Assembly (NCBI GenBank): GCA_045837725.1
Contig: JBEWZL010000030.1
Location: 1-64,000 of the forward strand
DNA: 64,000 nt
Direction: 5' to 3'
DNA from: Vermamoeba vermiformis
Taxonomy: Eukaryota; Tubulinea; Echinamoebida
The notes below the pieces were generated by a model. The model saw only the letters and a program-made list of their open reading frames with translations. It searched no databases and was not told the DNA's origin. Both the position numbers and the translations under genes were made by a program. This document shows positions 50,701-61,158 of this stretch, one piece after another; positions within the stretch are counted from its first letter, which is position 1; each line of letters opens with the position of its first letter.

Positions 50701-53109
50701 TGATGGACTGTACAAAACCTGAAAACAAAAAATTCAGTACAAAAAAGTCGGATCCGTACTGGTCTTACCTTTGCTTGGTTCTTAATCAAATAGCTATACA
50801 CACTTTCAGACAAATCGTTCCAATAAGAGTTAGTGGACTTGATGTTCGGCCATTGCTCGTAGAATTGAATCAAATACTCGAGTTGATTGTTCTTCGCGAT
50901 AGAAATGGCGGTCTGTTCGATCAAAGCAGCGTAAGCAGATCCGACAACATCTTGTTTGAGTCTATTGTTCCAATCTACTTTCTTCTTGCCTTCGCCGCTC
51001 AAATCTTCACCGTGCCAGACATCTCTTCTGTTCAGTGAAAGTTCGAAGCAGCCGTTAACATGCACGGGCAATCCTGTCTCAGTCGGTAGCGGCAGAAAGC
51101 AGAAAACTCTTCCTTTGACTATTCAATCGTTAATTTAAATCTAATTATTAGTTGTTGGAATTGTACGAACCATTTTCTTTGGTGTAAATGGATTTGGTTG
51201 CGACACCACCCCACGGCACCAATCGCAGTCCTTGAGCTGCTTTGAACTCTTGCATGGCCATCTCGCTGGACTTGCCACCGCCAATCTGGTTACATAACAT
51301 CCATGATTCGTTGTTGACCTGTGTGCCGTCTTTGACTTCAACATCGAGCGGGATGACGTAACTCTTTTCTTTGCCGGCCATTGTTTCCAAGTAAGACAAG
51401 CCTTGCGAAACACTGTCGTACATGACCTTTCGATCAGTTCTAACGGTGTTAAGAGTGATTGGATTTTGTTTTTCAGCGTTCTTAATGACCACGCTGTAGT
51501 AGTGCTTTGGCTCAGCGTCGCCTTTGTCCCACGTGTAAAGTTCAACGGACTCGACAAACTTCAAAAACAAGAGCACTGTTGAGCCTTCTTTTTTGAACGA
51601 AGCAAACAGCTCTTCAACTTTTTCTTCGGTGTACGGCAACTTTGAAATTTGTGAAAAGGGACTGACTTCATCCGTGCGCAACGGAAATCGGAACTAACAA
51701 CAATGTTATTATACATGCCCTTACTCGTAAGATTATATTGATCTTACAATAGTGCCGTTGAAAAATGATTTCATGTCGCAGTTGAGCATTTTGTACGGCG
51801 CGACTTGGTCTTCAAAAATTGTTGTCACTTCAGGACACTCTAAGTAGTCCCATCTATTATCGTCGACAATTAGAATAGGCTATTATAATATATAGCTACT
51901 TTTGAAGCGTACCTTTTACCACATGATTGAGTTTCACCGGGTAAGTAACGTGCGTGCGGATCTAGCATCACGAGATGCTTACCGGATACAAAGCTGATAT
52001 AATGAATTAGTATTTAATGATCGTTTATATGGCGTATGGTATTAATTTACCTCGGCAAGTCGGTGATGTGATAAATTGAGTTGAAACCAATACCGAACCG
52101 ACCAGTCTTGCCCAACTCATTTTTCTTTCTGCTCGAGCCCAGTCTTCGAATACTTTCAAAATCTTTTTCTTCGAAAACACCCGAGTTGTACGCATACAAC
52201 GCTAGCAAACAGAAGTGTCAAACTTTGACAGCAAATTTAAGTTCGTTTGTAGAGCTTACCAGGGCCTTGGAATAACTTCATTCCATCTGTAAATAGTTTC
52301 TTTGACGGAAATGATCTCCGATCAAAGACGAATTTGACGTGTGTCGCGCGAGCATCATCGGCGTTTTGAAGCAACTCTTTGAGAATTTGACTGTGTGATT
52401 CAAGAGTTGGTTAGCACGTGCGAATAAGATGGAGTTGTTACGTAGTATCGTGAGTAGCGAAATAATATGAATAATTGCACGTGAAACACAAAGAACGGAT
52501 CGAGTTTTTTGAGAATTCCATAAAAGATAGAAAAATTTACCTTCCGTCCGGGTATTGGCGCAGAATATTGGTAATTCTAACGGTGAGGGGTTCAAATTGA
52601 CTGAATTCTTCGCCTTCAAGTAGCTTAAGACGGTTGGGAGCCAAACCTGAAGAAAAAAACGAAAAAAATTAATCAAAAATCTTACTGGCTTGAATACACC
52701 ATTAAACTCTTTTTAACATGAATACTTGTTTAAAATTACTGAGCGGCTATTTTTAGCATTTTTTCCAAGCTCAGAATAAAAATTCAATTTCACAAGTTGG
52801 CTTACCTTGACTTCCCAAACTCGTCATTGAGACGTTAATAATGTTATATATCGTTCCTGTCGCAGGATCAACGGTGAAAGGCAAATTGGTCACGTATCTA
52901 ACTTGGCCATCTACAGTGAAGGAGTATTTATACCGTCCAGGAGGCATAGACAACTCTGTTGACCATTTATCACCATTTTTTTGTAATTTAGTTGGCTTAA
53001 ACTCGTTCCAAGAGCCAGTAATCAAGACTTCTTGAATACTAGTCTTTGGTTGATCAGCATCTGGCTCCCAGGAGAACGAGACAGGCACCAAATGCAATTC
53101 CTGAGTCAT
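41789..53109 (-). CDS. CBM48 (AMPK-beta-type) domain fused to two-repeat sacsin-like protein
   Basis: ATG at 53,109 (MTQELHLVPVSFSWEPDADQ) opens a glycogen-binding CBM48 module: EVLITGSWNEF, GRYKYSFTVDGQVRY, TGTIYNIINV. It splices in phase (donor 52,806, acceptor near 52,650) to LAPNRLKLLEGEEF and a Hsp90-like sacsin ATPase module: ELLQNADDARATHVKF, YHITDLPSFVSG, then LPLPTETGLPVHVNG near 51,100. A second module begins at RILTEMIQNADDAGASEFVV (about 47,800) with GKLGIGFSTLFHLSDLPSFV, then VPLDIATGLPVQIHSNFDL near 46,470. The C-terminal about 1,300 residues are helical. Stop at 41,789. It totals roughly 3,350 residues and about 20 short introns. Sacsin is a giant co-chaperone; the CBM may target this one to glycogen. 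I see no J domain or ubiquitin-like domain. Confidence 0.85.
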
Positions 53110-53278
53110 ATGTGGTAATAATATTAATCAAATAAGTGTGATAACAATCGCAACTGAACCTTTCGTGTCCACAGAAGTAAAAGTTGGTCAAACTTTGTCA
53201 AATGCTTTTTTGTCTTGGAAGCATTGAACTCAGCGTAGAATTTCTATTATCTCATACAAGTTGACACTATAATTAACT
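53110..53278. promoter_or_regulatory. Divergent promoter, CBM48-sacsin / metallothionein-like gene
   Basis: Only 169 nt separate two ATGs facing away from each other, so both promoters must overlap here. No TATA box or obvious metal-response element is seen. Confidence 0.45.
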
Positions 53279-53716
53279 ATGGATCAACCTAAACGACTTG
53301 GCTGCGGCACTCCTGGTATGATCACGCGACAAAACGCGATCTGTTCGACTTACGCGTGCTTTGAAATTAATTAGTACTAATATTATTATGCTCTATGTTG
53401 ATATTTAATTTATAAGGCTGCCCTTGCGGTGCTTCTTGCGCTTGCGGAAGCGGATGCACTTGCGCTCAACGAAAACAGCAACAAAACCCAATGGTAATTA
53501 TCAAAATAATTTATAATTAATTTTCACGTTATATTCAATATTTGGGATTTATTTGGATTTATGCAATGCATTTTCCAATTGATCGGAGTTTATTTCATTT
53601 ATGTGATTGCTGACAACGAATTAACGTGCCTATTGCAGAATCGACCTGGTCCTGGTCAGCCTATGCCAAGAATGAACAATAATAATCAAGGTCAGCAAGG
53701 TTGCTTAATTCAATAA
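53279..53716 (+). CDS. Small Cys-rich metallothionein-like protein
   Basis: Three exons (53,279-53,315; 53,417-53,493; 53,639-53,716) splice in phase to a 63-residue protein. It starts MDQPKRLGCGTPG, continues CPCGASCACGSGCTC, then turns Gln/Pro/Asn-rich and ends GQQGCLIQ. Eight of the nine cysteines lie within about 22 residues in CxC and CxxxC spacing, which fits metallothioneins that chelate Zn, Cd or Cu. The final four residues, CLIQ, form a CaaX box, so the protein could be prenylated. The introns (101 and 145 nt) are longer than average. It is too small to be seen as one open frame. Fairly sure from the clean phases and Cys pattern. Confidence 0.75.
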
Positions 53717-53893
53717 CAAATTTTCCTTTTCGATCCAAAATTATATGTTCACCAAAAAATTGTAAATATGTGAAGAACTGTTTGCGAACAAACGAGCTTG
53801 TTAATATTCCTTTATACTGATCGAAATAAACGTTACAACGTTTACAATCCATTCATGATCCGATCTCAGCGCTGAATTTTCTTTCTCCTGCAG

Positions 53894-54589
53894 ACGAGAA
53901 AATAGTTCCTCATCTGTTGAAGATATTAGAAGATATATGGGAGAAAGAGCCTTACGGTAAAGGTACACCACTGCTTAAGATTTAAAGCCCTCGACTTTTA
54001 TTCATGAAACACGAAACAGATCTCAAAGCCAAATTGAAAGTTGAAGAAATGAGACCTGGCTGCATGTCTTGCGTATTAGAAGTTGACGAAGACTTTAGGA
54101 ACCTTTACGATACACTACACGGCGGAGCTTACATTTATTTAGCTGGTACGCATCTGAATTTTCTTGAGCAACTGATCTGTTACATGACCTTCTATATTTG
54201 GCTATTCGATTCGAAGTCATTATACACTTCCTTTCATTGTTTTTTTAATATTATAGCATCACATAGATATGGTTAGTTCGATGGCAATCATCGCGTCAGA
54301 TCCAGAGCATCGCTTCAGCGTCAGCATTGAGCTGGAGAATACCTTCCTCAAACCAGCCCCTGTTGGCACTAAAGTATTCATAGTGAGCAATATTCTACGA
54401 ATGGGCAAGGCTGTCGCTACGGCTGAAGTCAGATTTACCGATCAGGTACGCTTTTCATCTCTCTCTCTGCTATCAACCTTTACGAGCATCAGATTGAAAA
54501 TATTTCTAATACTTTTTGCACGTTAGGCGACCGGAGAATTACTCGGCTACGCGAAACAAACAAAATACTTTTTGAAATCCAAAGCGTAA
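53894..54589 (+). CDS. Hotdog-fold thioesterase (ACOT13/PaaI-type), 5' end uncertain
   Basis: Exons from 53,894 (EKIVPHLLKILEDIWEKEPY) through 54,020 (LKAKLKVEEMRPGCMSCVLE) carry the hotdog signature NLYDTLHGGAYIYLA. They continue DMVSSMAI and LENTFLKPAPVGTKVFIVSN, ending at TAA 54,589. Proteins of this type hydrolyse acyl-CoA thioesters; HGG is the conserved loop and the Asp that starts the helix of the next exon (DMVSSMAI) is the likely catalytic residue. The total is about 140 residues. I could not find an ATG exon with the right phase immediately upstream. The acceptor at 53,893 needs a phase-1 donor, and the only one seen is inside the last exon of the Cys-rich gene. AATAAA near 54,606. 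Confidence 0.8.
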
Positions 54590-54862
54590 TAGTGTTCTTA
54601 CTTGTAATAAATAAATTTATCATTGTACCAACCGATGTCTAGATTATGAGCTTATAAAGACAAGGTCCTTCACGGAGACGGCTCGGAGATCCGTTTTTTG
54701 CGAAATTTCCATTTTTTCTGCGCGGTGACGAAACACTCAAAGGCGCGCGACCTCCGTTTTTTTTTAATCAACAACACGCATCAACAACAAGCGACAATTA
54801 AACCTCATTCTAAAGGATCAGGTTGATTTGGGAAAGTAACCGATTTTCAACCGCATCTGAAA

Positions 54863-57847
54863 ATGTTTGAAGGCATCGTTGCTTACTTCCTGTCTCGCTT
54901 ACTAGGCGAGTACTTTGAAGGCATCAGCAAGGAAAATATTAAATTTTCATTATCTGGAGATTTGCTGTTGAGAAATTTGGTGATCAAGGTAAGATCTTTA
55001 ATTAACCAGCTTGATTCGCTAAATTATATAATAACTATGCTGTATATATACTGTTTTGATACATCAAAATTGATTTTTTTTAATTACACAAGTAATTTCA
55101 TTATTTCCGATCAGCCACAATTTGCATTACGGACGGAAGATAATCATAATAATCTGATAGACTCATTATTTGCTTTTTTATTTAATATTGCCAAGATTAT
55201 TGGTTAAATTACGTAATAATTTCAAACCCTGTTGATTCCGCGTGCGAGCTCCGTTTCTCCTTCAGGAGCATCTTTACTACGAGGTCTTACGCGACAAAAT
55301 CATTAATAAATACTAACATAAACATTTAGAGAACTCTTATTGCTAGTTGGGGCTTTCCTGCAACGATTCGAGCTGGATTTGTGAGTCAATTTCGTTTAGT
55401 CGTGCCATGGACTTCATTAAATAGCAAGCCCTCGATCTTGGAGTTAGATGATGTATATATAATATTAAGCCCTCATTATAAGCTTGGAGATGTAAGTTGA
55501 ATGGTTTACATCGTGGATTTGATCCCACCGCATCTGAGATCCCATTTCTAACTTTCGTAATTTTTTTAGTACTCGCATGAACGTGCAGAGGCGCTTATTC
55601 AAGAGAATAAACAACGACTACTTAAGGTCTGGGAAATGACCAAGGATGCTAATGCCCAAGCACACGATCCTGATGTTAAGAAAGAATCAACTGATAGCGA
55701 TCAAACGTTTGCACAAAGAATCTTTGCAAAAATTTTACGAAATCTACAGCTATATATTCGACGCATTCATATTAGATACGAAGACGATCAAATAGACCCG
55801 GATGTACGCAGCAAAATTTCGTCCTCCTTACGATTATTTTATTTAATTATTTTTATAGCGCCCATTTGCAGTCGGAATTACATTGGCACAAGTTGAGCGG
55901 GAAAATGAAGGCGGAAAAATCGACAAACACTCCCCAATCATTTCCAAGGTTGTTAGACTGACGGATCTCGCGGTCTATTGGGACACGAATAACTATCCCT
56001 TGAAATTCGACTCTTTAACCGAGATGTGCGCTCAAATGAGGGACTTGGTGCGTATAATATACATCAATGTCGTATATATCTTGCTAATTCTAAGTCAGAT
56101 CTACACCGAAGAAAACAAGGTCAAGCACTCGTTCATGTTGAACCCAATGAGCGGGCACATTAAGGTACTATCACTTTGCACGATAATAATATGACTTCTT
56201 ATTAATAAGTACTACTATACAGATCGATTTCAACAAAGACAAGTCAAACACATCGTTGCCGCAGTACAGCACTGAAATTAATATCGAAGCGATGGATTGG
56301 AACTGGGATGAAATTCAATTTGCAGATAATGTAAATATTGGTGTATTCTGGGATAGACATTTTAGGCAAATCAAAGTAAGTGCATTGAAATTTCAGCAAA
56401 CGAATGGCTAATATGAAATTCTTTTAGTACCGAAAGCATAGACCTCCTAGCGCGGAAATTAACGCAAAAAGTCTTTGGGATTTTGCAAGTAAGACACGCC
56501 GTTATGGGATAATATATTATAGTACTTAACTCATATGTACAGTTGATTGTGTTCGAGCGGATCGAAAAGAAAAAACTGATCCGTGGCGTTGGGAAAATAT
56601 TAAAAAGAAATGTGCGTTGCGTAAAGAATATATCGAAATTTACAAGAAGAAAAAAATGAAAAAGAAACTCGATCAAGAACAAAAGAAACGATTAGAAGAA
56701 ATCGAAAAGATTTTGACTTACGAAGACATTGCTCTGTAAGTCCCAAATATATTCATATTAATATATATTACACCTCCTAATATTATATTATAGATATCGA
56801 TGCTTGGCTGGTGCCACAGTGCGCTACCAGAAAGAGCTCAAAAAAGGAAATTGGTTCACTGGCATGTTTTCTTCAAAAGATTCAAAACAAAAGAAACAAC
56901 AAGTACGTAACTATTTTAATATACCTTATTATTGTTAATTCTAATGCTATTTTTAGCTCCTCGCAAATCCACCGCCAATGATTTTGAAGCCCGATGAACG
57001 ACGCGAAATTTTCTATCTTTACGGCATTGATTTTGTCGATTCAAGGCAAGGAAAACATACTGAGGTTAGTAATATGATTTATTATCGTACTTAGACCAGT
57101 TAATAATGTTTTTGAAATGTAGATCTTGATGTACAAAATGGACTTCTTTTTCAAACGTCTCAGCTTCAATCTTTTCACTGAAAATCAGAAGCCGATTGGC
57201 TCGTTGTTAATGAAGAACTTTAAGAGCTATTCAAGTTATTATCAGCAAGACGCTAAAGTAAGTTGAAACTTCGATCTCGCTACCGTACGCGATCTGCTTT
57301 TGATTGATACTGATATGATTACTATTCGTAGCATAAATTAGAGCTCAAGTCTGCAGTGCTTAAAGATCATTTCAGCAAGAAAAGAATTATGTCAAGGCTG
57401 CATAAGAAAAACAAAGTGTTGGAGAGCGAAGTCGACGTTAAATTCAGAGCGCTGTACGACTACGACGTGAAGATGACCATTAGACCGTTCAAGTTTGTGT
57501 ATAATTTAGAGTTCTTAACGAGAGTTGGTAAGTTAACGGAGGTGGATCCACATCCAGTACGCGAAAATTAATTTTAATTTTTTTTCCAGTAAATTTCTGG
57601 GTCGCACCAAAGACGAAGTATAATCAAGAACGTATGGAAGGAAGACAACGAAGACGAGAAGAGTATTCAACGCTGTACAAGTGGTCTGGTTTGGATCTGA
57701 TCGTCGCGAAACCGACCGTTGTGATTGCTCCTTCGATGATGAATAGGACTCTTAATAACACTCAAGTGGTGCATGCACCTGTAAGTATTATTGATAGCAA
57801 TAGTAATGAATATCTCTAACGCTCTTTCTTTTTTTTAGCTCGATTAA
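54863..57847 (+). CDS. Short VPS13-like (chorein N-terminal) lipid-transfer protein
   Basis: ATG at 54,863 encodes MFEGIVAYFLSRLLGEYFEG, a clear chorein N-terminus. Exon 1 ends at 54,988 and joins in phase across a 341-nt intron to RTLIASWGFPATIRAGFVSQ, then VPWTSL, LDDVYIILSPHYKLGD and LRNLQLYIRRIHIRYEDD, all hallmarks of VPS13 repeats. About 14 exons lead through a Lys-rich helix (about 56,640) to LDLIVAKPTVVIAP and stop TAA at 57,845. The total is about 780 residues, a quarter of a usual VPS13 (over 3,000). VPS13 proteins form hydrophobic grooves that move lipid between membranes at contact sites. This one has the bridge start but no VAB or C-terminal targeting domains. The reading after the stop does not continue the family. 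Confidence 0.82.
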
Positions 57848-58534
57848 AACTCAAAGCTAGTTCCCCTCATTATTGAGGCTACTTGAGTCAGTCCAGCATC
57901 CATTTCAATTACTGTTCCCGTCATACGACCAAGTGAATATAAATTCAACAATCCAATGGTGCTAACCGTGATTGGTTCAAATTCTGTGTGGATCATTTTT
58001 ATCGCAGATCTGATCCGCCGAGGACAAGGCGTGGATTGGGAAGACTTTATTTACTTTGGTTCTGTTATTAATTGAGGCATGTTATTTTAGCTGCGTTGTG
58101 CCACCTGACTTATTGTAATGAGCCATTAAGCGTTGGTCGGATTCTGGACTTGGCTTACTTTGCATTGATTTTACAAACAACAACAACAACACTTCGCAAC
58201 ACCTCGAAATACCAAGCTACTACAACTTACTATGACATAACCAGCACAAAGGTACTTGCCAGAAAACAGCGCGGATCGATTTCTGCTAACTTACGTTACC
58301 TGTCTGAACTTACCGCTTATTGGCTATAATATAAAATTTCGTTAGTTTTCGACAGCATTGATTGGGGCGCCTAGAGCTTTATCGAACAATTTGCTAATTA
58401 GGCGCCAAAAGTTAATTATTAGATCTCAATCGTATTAAGGATTTGCTTCAATCCATCGATAGACATTTTTCCTATTATATTCATATATCTTTTAAGCTAT
58501 TCCTAATAAGTTTTCTTCAGAGAAAAGAGAAAAA
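57848..58534. other. Intergenic region after the VPS13-like gene
   Basis: No supported gene. A stretch (about 57,900-58,072) stays open in the frame of the preceding gene for about 60 codons but shows no VPS13 motif. A hairpin with 8-bp GGCGCCTA / TAGGCGCC arms lies at 58,366-58,406 with a 25-nt loop. Confidence 0.4.
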
Positions 58535-59306
58535 ATGGAACGCAGATCCCGCAACTCACCAAATGAGTCCTTCATAGTGGTTCCAATGAACTTTACGTAC
58601 GTATTCATTTGTACAGTGTACTGAACGAACGTCGCTTTCCTATTATAGTAAACAGAGTTCGCCAGAAAAACGTCGAAAACTGCTGCGAAAGCACATTTCA
58701 AACAAACTCCACAAAGGCAGAACATCACTCCTAAGAAAAACTCTAAGGTCACAAGCCGACAAGAAGGGAAAGGACATGCCACCAAATTCGCGACCTACGG
58801 TGTACATTGATAGTGAGGTGTTTATCCGCGTTAGCAACACTAATCGACTAACGAAGGAACTGTTATAGAGTCTCCTGAGGCCAAGCAGCCCGATAAGAAA
58901 AGAAAGAGAGGTCATGGGGAGGGCAATGAAGAAGGTAAGGATACTACCAATTTTGATTTGAAAGCACGAATGGGATCAACTAACCTGATCTTGACAAAAG
59001 GTCCTCCAAAAAAGAAAACTCTGGCCGTTGGACTACTATTTAAGCTCTTGGAAAACAATAAGGAGCGATTATATGGAAGGTAGGTTAATCAAATCAAGCT
59101 GGATGTGCGGTCATTGAGTTCGTCCTAGAATCCAAGCCCTCGAGCAACAGATCCAAGCTATCGAAGAAAACATCGAGCGTACAGCCACTAGCACTAGACG
59201 CCTCCAGAACCTCCGATTTGATCTTTACAGGAAAGAGAATGAGCTGGAGGACGCGCGCATTTGTGTCTATGAGCTCATGAAATTAATCGACGAGTTGTTC
59301 GTTTAG
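58535..59306 (+). CDS. Small basic coiled-coil protein, unknown
   Basis: ATG at 58,535 (MERRSRNSPNESFIVV) begins a five-exon gene ending at TAG 59,304-59,306. The last three exons read clearly: SPEAKQPDKKRKRGHGEGNE, a nuclear-localisation-like PPKKKTLAVGLLFKLLENNK, then a coiled coil IQALEQQIQAIEENIERTAT through LYRKENELEDARICVYELMK. The second exon (58,670-58,800) is basic in two frames. One gives KQSSPEKRRKLLRKHISNKL with normal upstream splice sites. The other gives ARKTSKTAAKAHFKQTPQRQ with a better downstream phase. I cannot decide between them. A small nuclear protein is likely, about 170 residues. Confidence 0.6.
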
Positions 59307-59514
59307 CCTAAACGGCTGAACAAACGACTCAAAATTTCCCATATATACATATATTATGCCTGCGATTTGAGCTGACGTGGATTGGTGCGCGTCACGTGCT
59401 GCGTTTCCCAGAATTTATTGCCTCCCGAGCAAGTACTCAGGACAGAATCGTAATTTTTTTAATTGTAATTGATCTGATCAACACCAATTAGCTGTTCAAG
59501 TATAGTTCTCCAGT

Positions 59515-60865
59515 ATGTCGATGGAATTATCTGAGGCGCTCGTTGCTTCTTATTGCCAACAATGCCTTAAACCTATTGCGGCAGGAGAACTACGAATTCG
59601 AAGGCTGAAAGTCGGGAGAAAAGCAGCTAGTGATATACATCTTACTTGCTATGGGGTACGTCTTGCAAGCCAATATCTTTCATTTCGCAAAAGATCCGAT
59701 CGGAAATATCTTCGATAGTTTTCTTTTCCCTCTGTAGTTTTATTGATGCATACCTCATAGATCAGTGGACAACTCCGTGTAGAACATTTTAACAACGTAT
59801 TTTGGCTTAGTGCAGAGAGCCAAGCAAAACTAAATGATTTTATCAGTAAGCTTTCAATTTAAAATTCCGATTTCAATCGTTATTAAGGACTAAATATAAC
59901 ATTAATTTACATCAATTATAGAAGAATATAATGAACGACAAACAAACGAGGTTAAAAAGCGTAAACGAGAAGAAATGCCAGATCACGCAGAAAATGAACG
60001 AGCAGTGAAGAAAGTAAGCTCTACAATGAAGCTAATAATATTATATATAAATTCTAATATTAATTTAAGATCAAAATTTCGGCGTTAGAAAGCGAAGCAG
60101 TCTGGGATGTCAGCCATGACAGTTTACTTACCGCAGTTCCCACTGAAATCATCGTGCCAATAATAAAAATGCTAGACATAGTTGATATATGTCGCTTAGC
60201 TCGGTCGTGCAAGAAAATGTTAGTTTTGTGCGGAGACGACTCGATCTGGCAAGGTACGCTCAACTCACCTAACATTAGATCCGCTTCTAATCGCTTGATT
60301 TTTGTAGAGCGAGCGACAAACGACTGGAAATTATTTGCTAAGTCCTTGGATATGTCTTGGAAGAAGTTCTACATTTACGCGTACCAAGTAAGCGAGATCG
60401 AGTTAAAAGAATTCTTATAAGGCAATTTTTTTAATGAGGATAATAATTTCGTAGAATTCATGCATCGAGTGTAAGAAACCTACTGAACAAAAGCACTTCT
60501 TTTGGCCACTCGTCAAACGATTATGCTTCGACTGCAGATCCAGCCCCAAATATCGATTAGTCACTGGATTAGGCTTAGTAAACGCAGATGACATTAAGAA
60601 CTCAGGGATAAGGTCGCAAAAAGTCTACACTGGTGGCACTACGTACGGCCGGTATCGAAGTTACAAGTCCAAATATAGCAAAATGTATTTAGAGTCACAA
60701 ATACAAGAATTGAACGACTTAAAAAAAGAAGGCAAATTAACAGGCATGAAATTACTGGAAATTAAAAGGAGATATGACGAGCAACTTGAACAAGCGAGAG
60801 TCAACTACAAGTTCAGAAATAATAGTAATACTGGTAGCGATCTTAACGATGACGCGGATGAATAA
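59515..60865 (+). CDS. PARP-type zinc finger plus F-box protein
   Basis: ATG at 59,515 gives MSMELSEALVASYCQQCLKP. Residues 14-75 look like a PARP-type zinc finger: CQQCLKPIAAGELRI, HLTCYG, then a FWLSAESQAKLNDF end similar to the SELRWDDQQKVKK of PARP fingers. A basic KKRKREE stretch follows. An F-box-like segment VPTEIIVPIIKMLDIVDICR / LARSCKKMLVLCGDDSIWQ lies near 60,140-60,250. A second Cys cluster (CIECKK..CFDC) lies near 60,460-60,535, and a charged helical tail ends at TAA 60,865. F-box proteins recruit substrates to SCF ubiquitin ligases; PARP fingers bind DNA breaks. Poly(A) signal AATAAA near 60,911. Confidence 0.75.
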
Positions 60866-61158
60866 GGATGTGGAGTATGCACCATAATAATAACAAAAAC
60901 TAAATTGTAAATAAACCTTTAGATCTACAGCGTCAAATCCAGAGAATTTCAGTTGCGGAGTCCTTTTTTAGCTAAAGATTCCCGTGGGCAATAAATAGGA
61001 CAACCTTTGGGAGAAGGGATATTGCAAACTTTTTGTCCATTACCGCGAGAGCTGGTGGAATTATTTTGGACCCGGGTTTAAACTAAATTTTGCCAGGGCA
61101 ACTTCAGCGACTTTTTGATAATTCAGCGCAGAAGCTGGATGCCCCGGTGCTTAGTTGT
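60866..61158. other. Convergent intergenic gap
   Basis: 3' flank of two converging genes. No gene seen. Confidence 0.4.

Noticed and set aside
58072-58329. 85-codon plus-strand frame
   Set aside because: No ATG start, no motif, no splice signals; Thr run suggests low-complexity chance frame.
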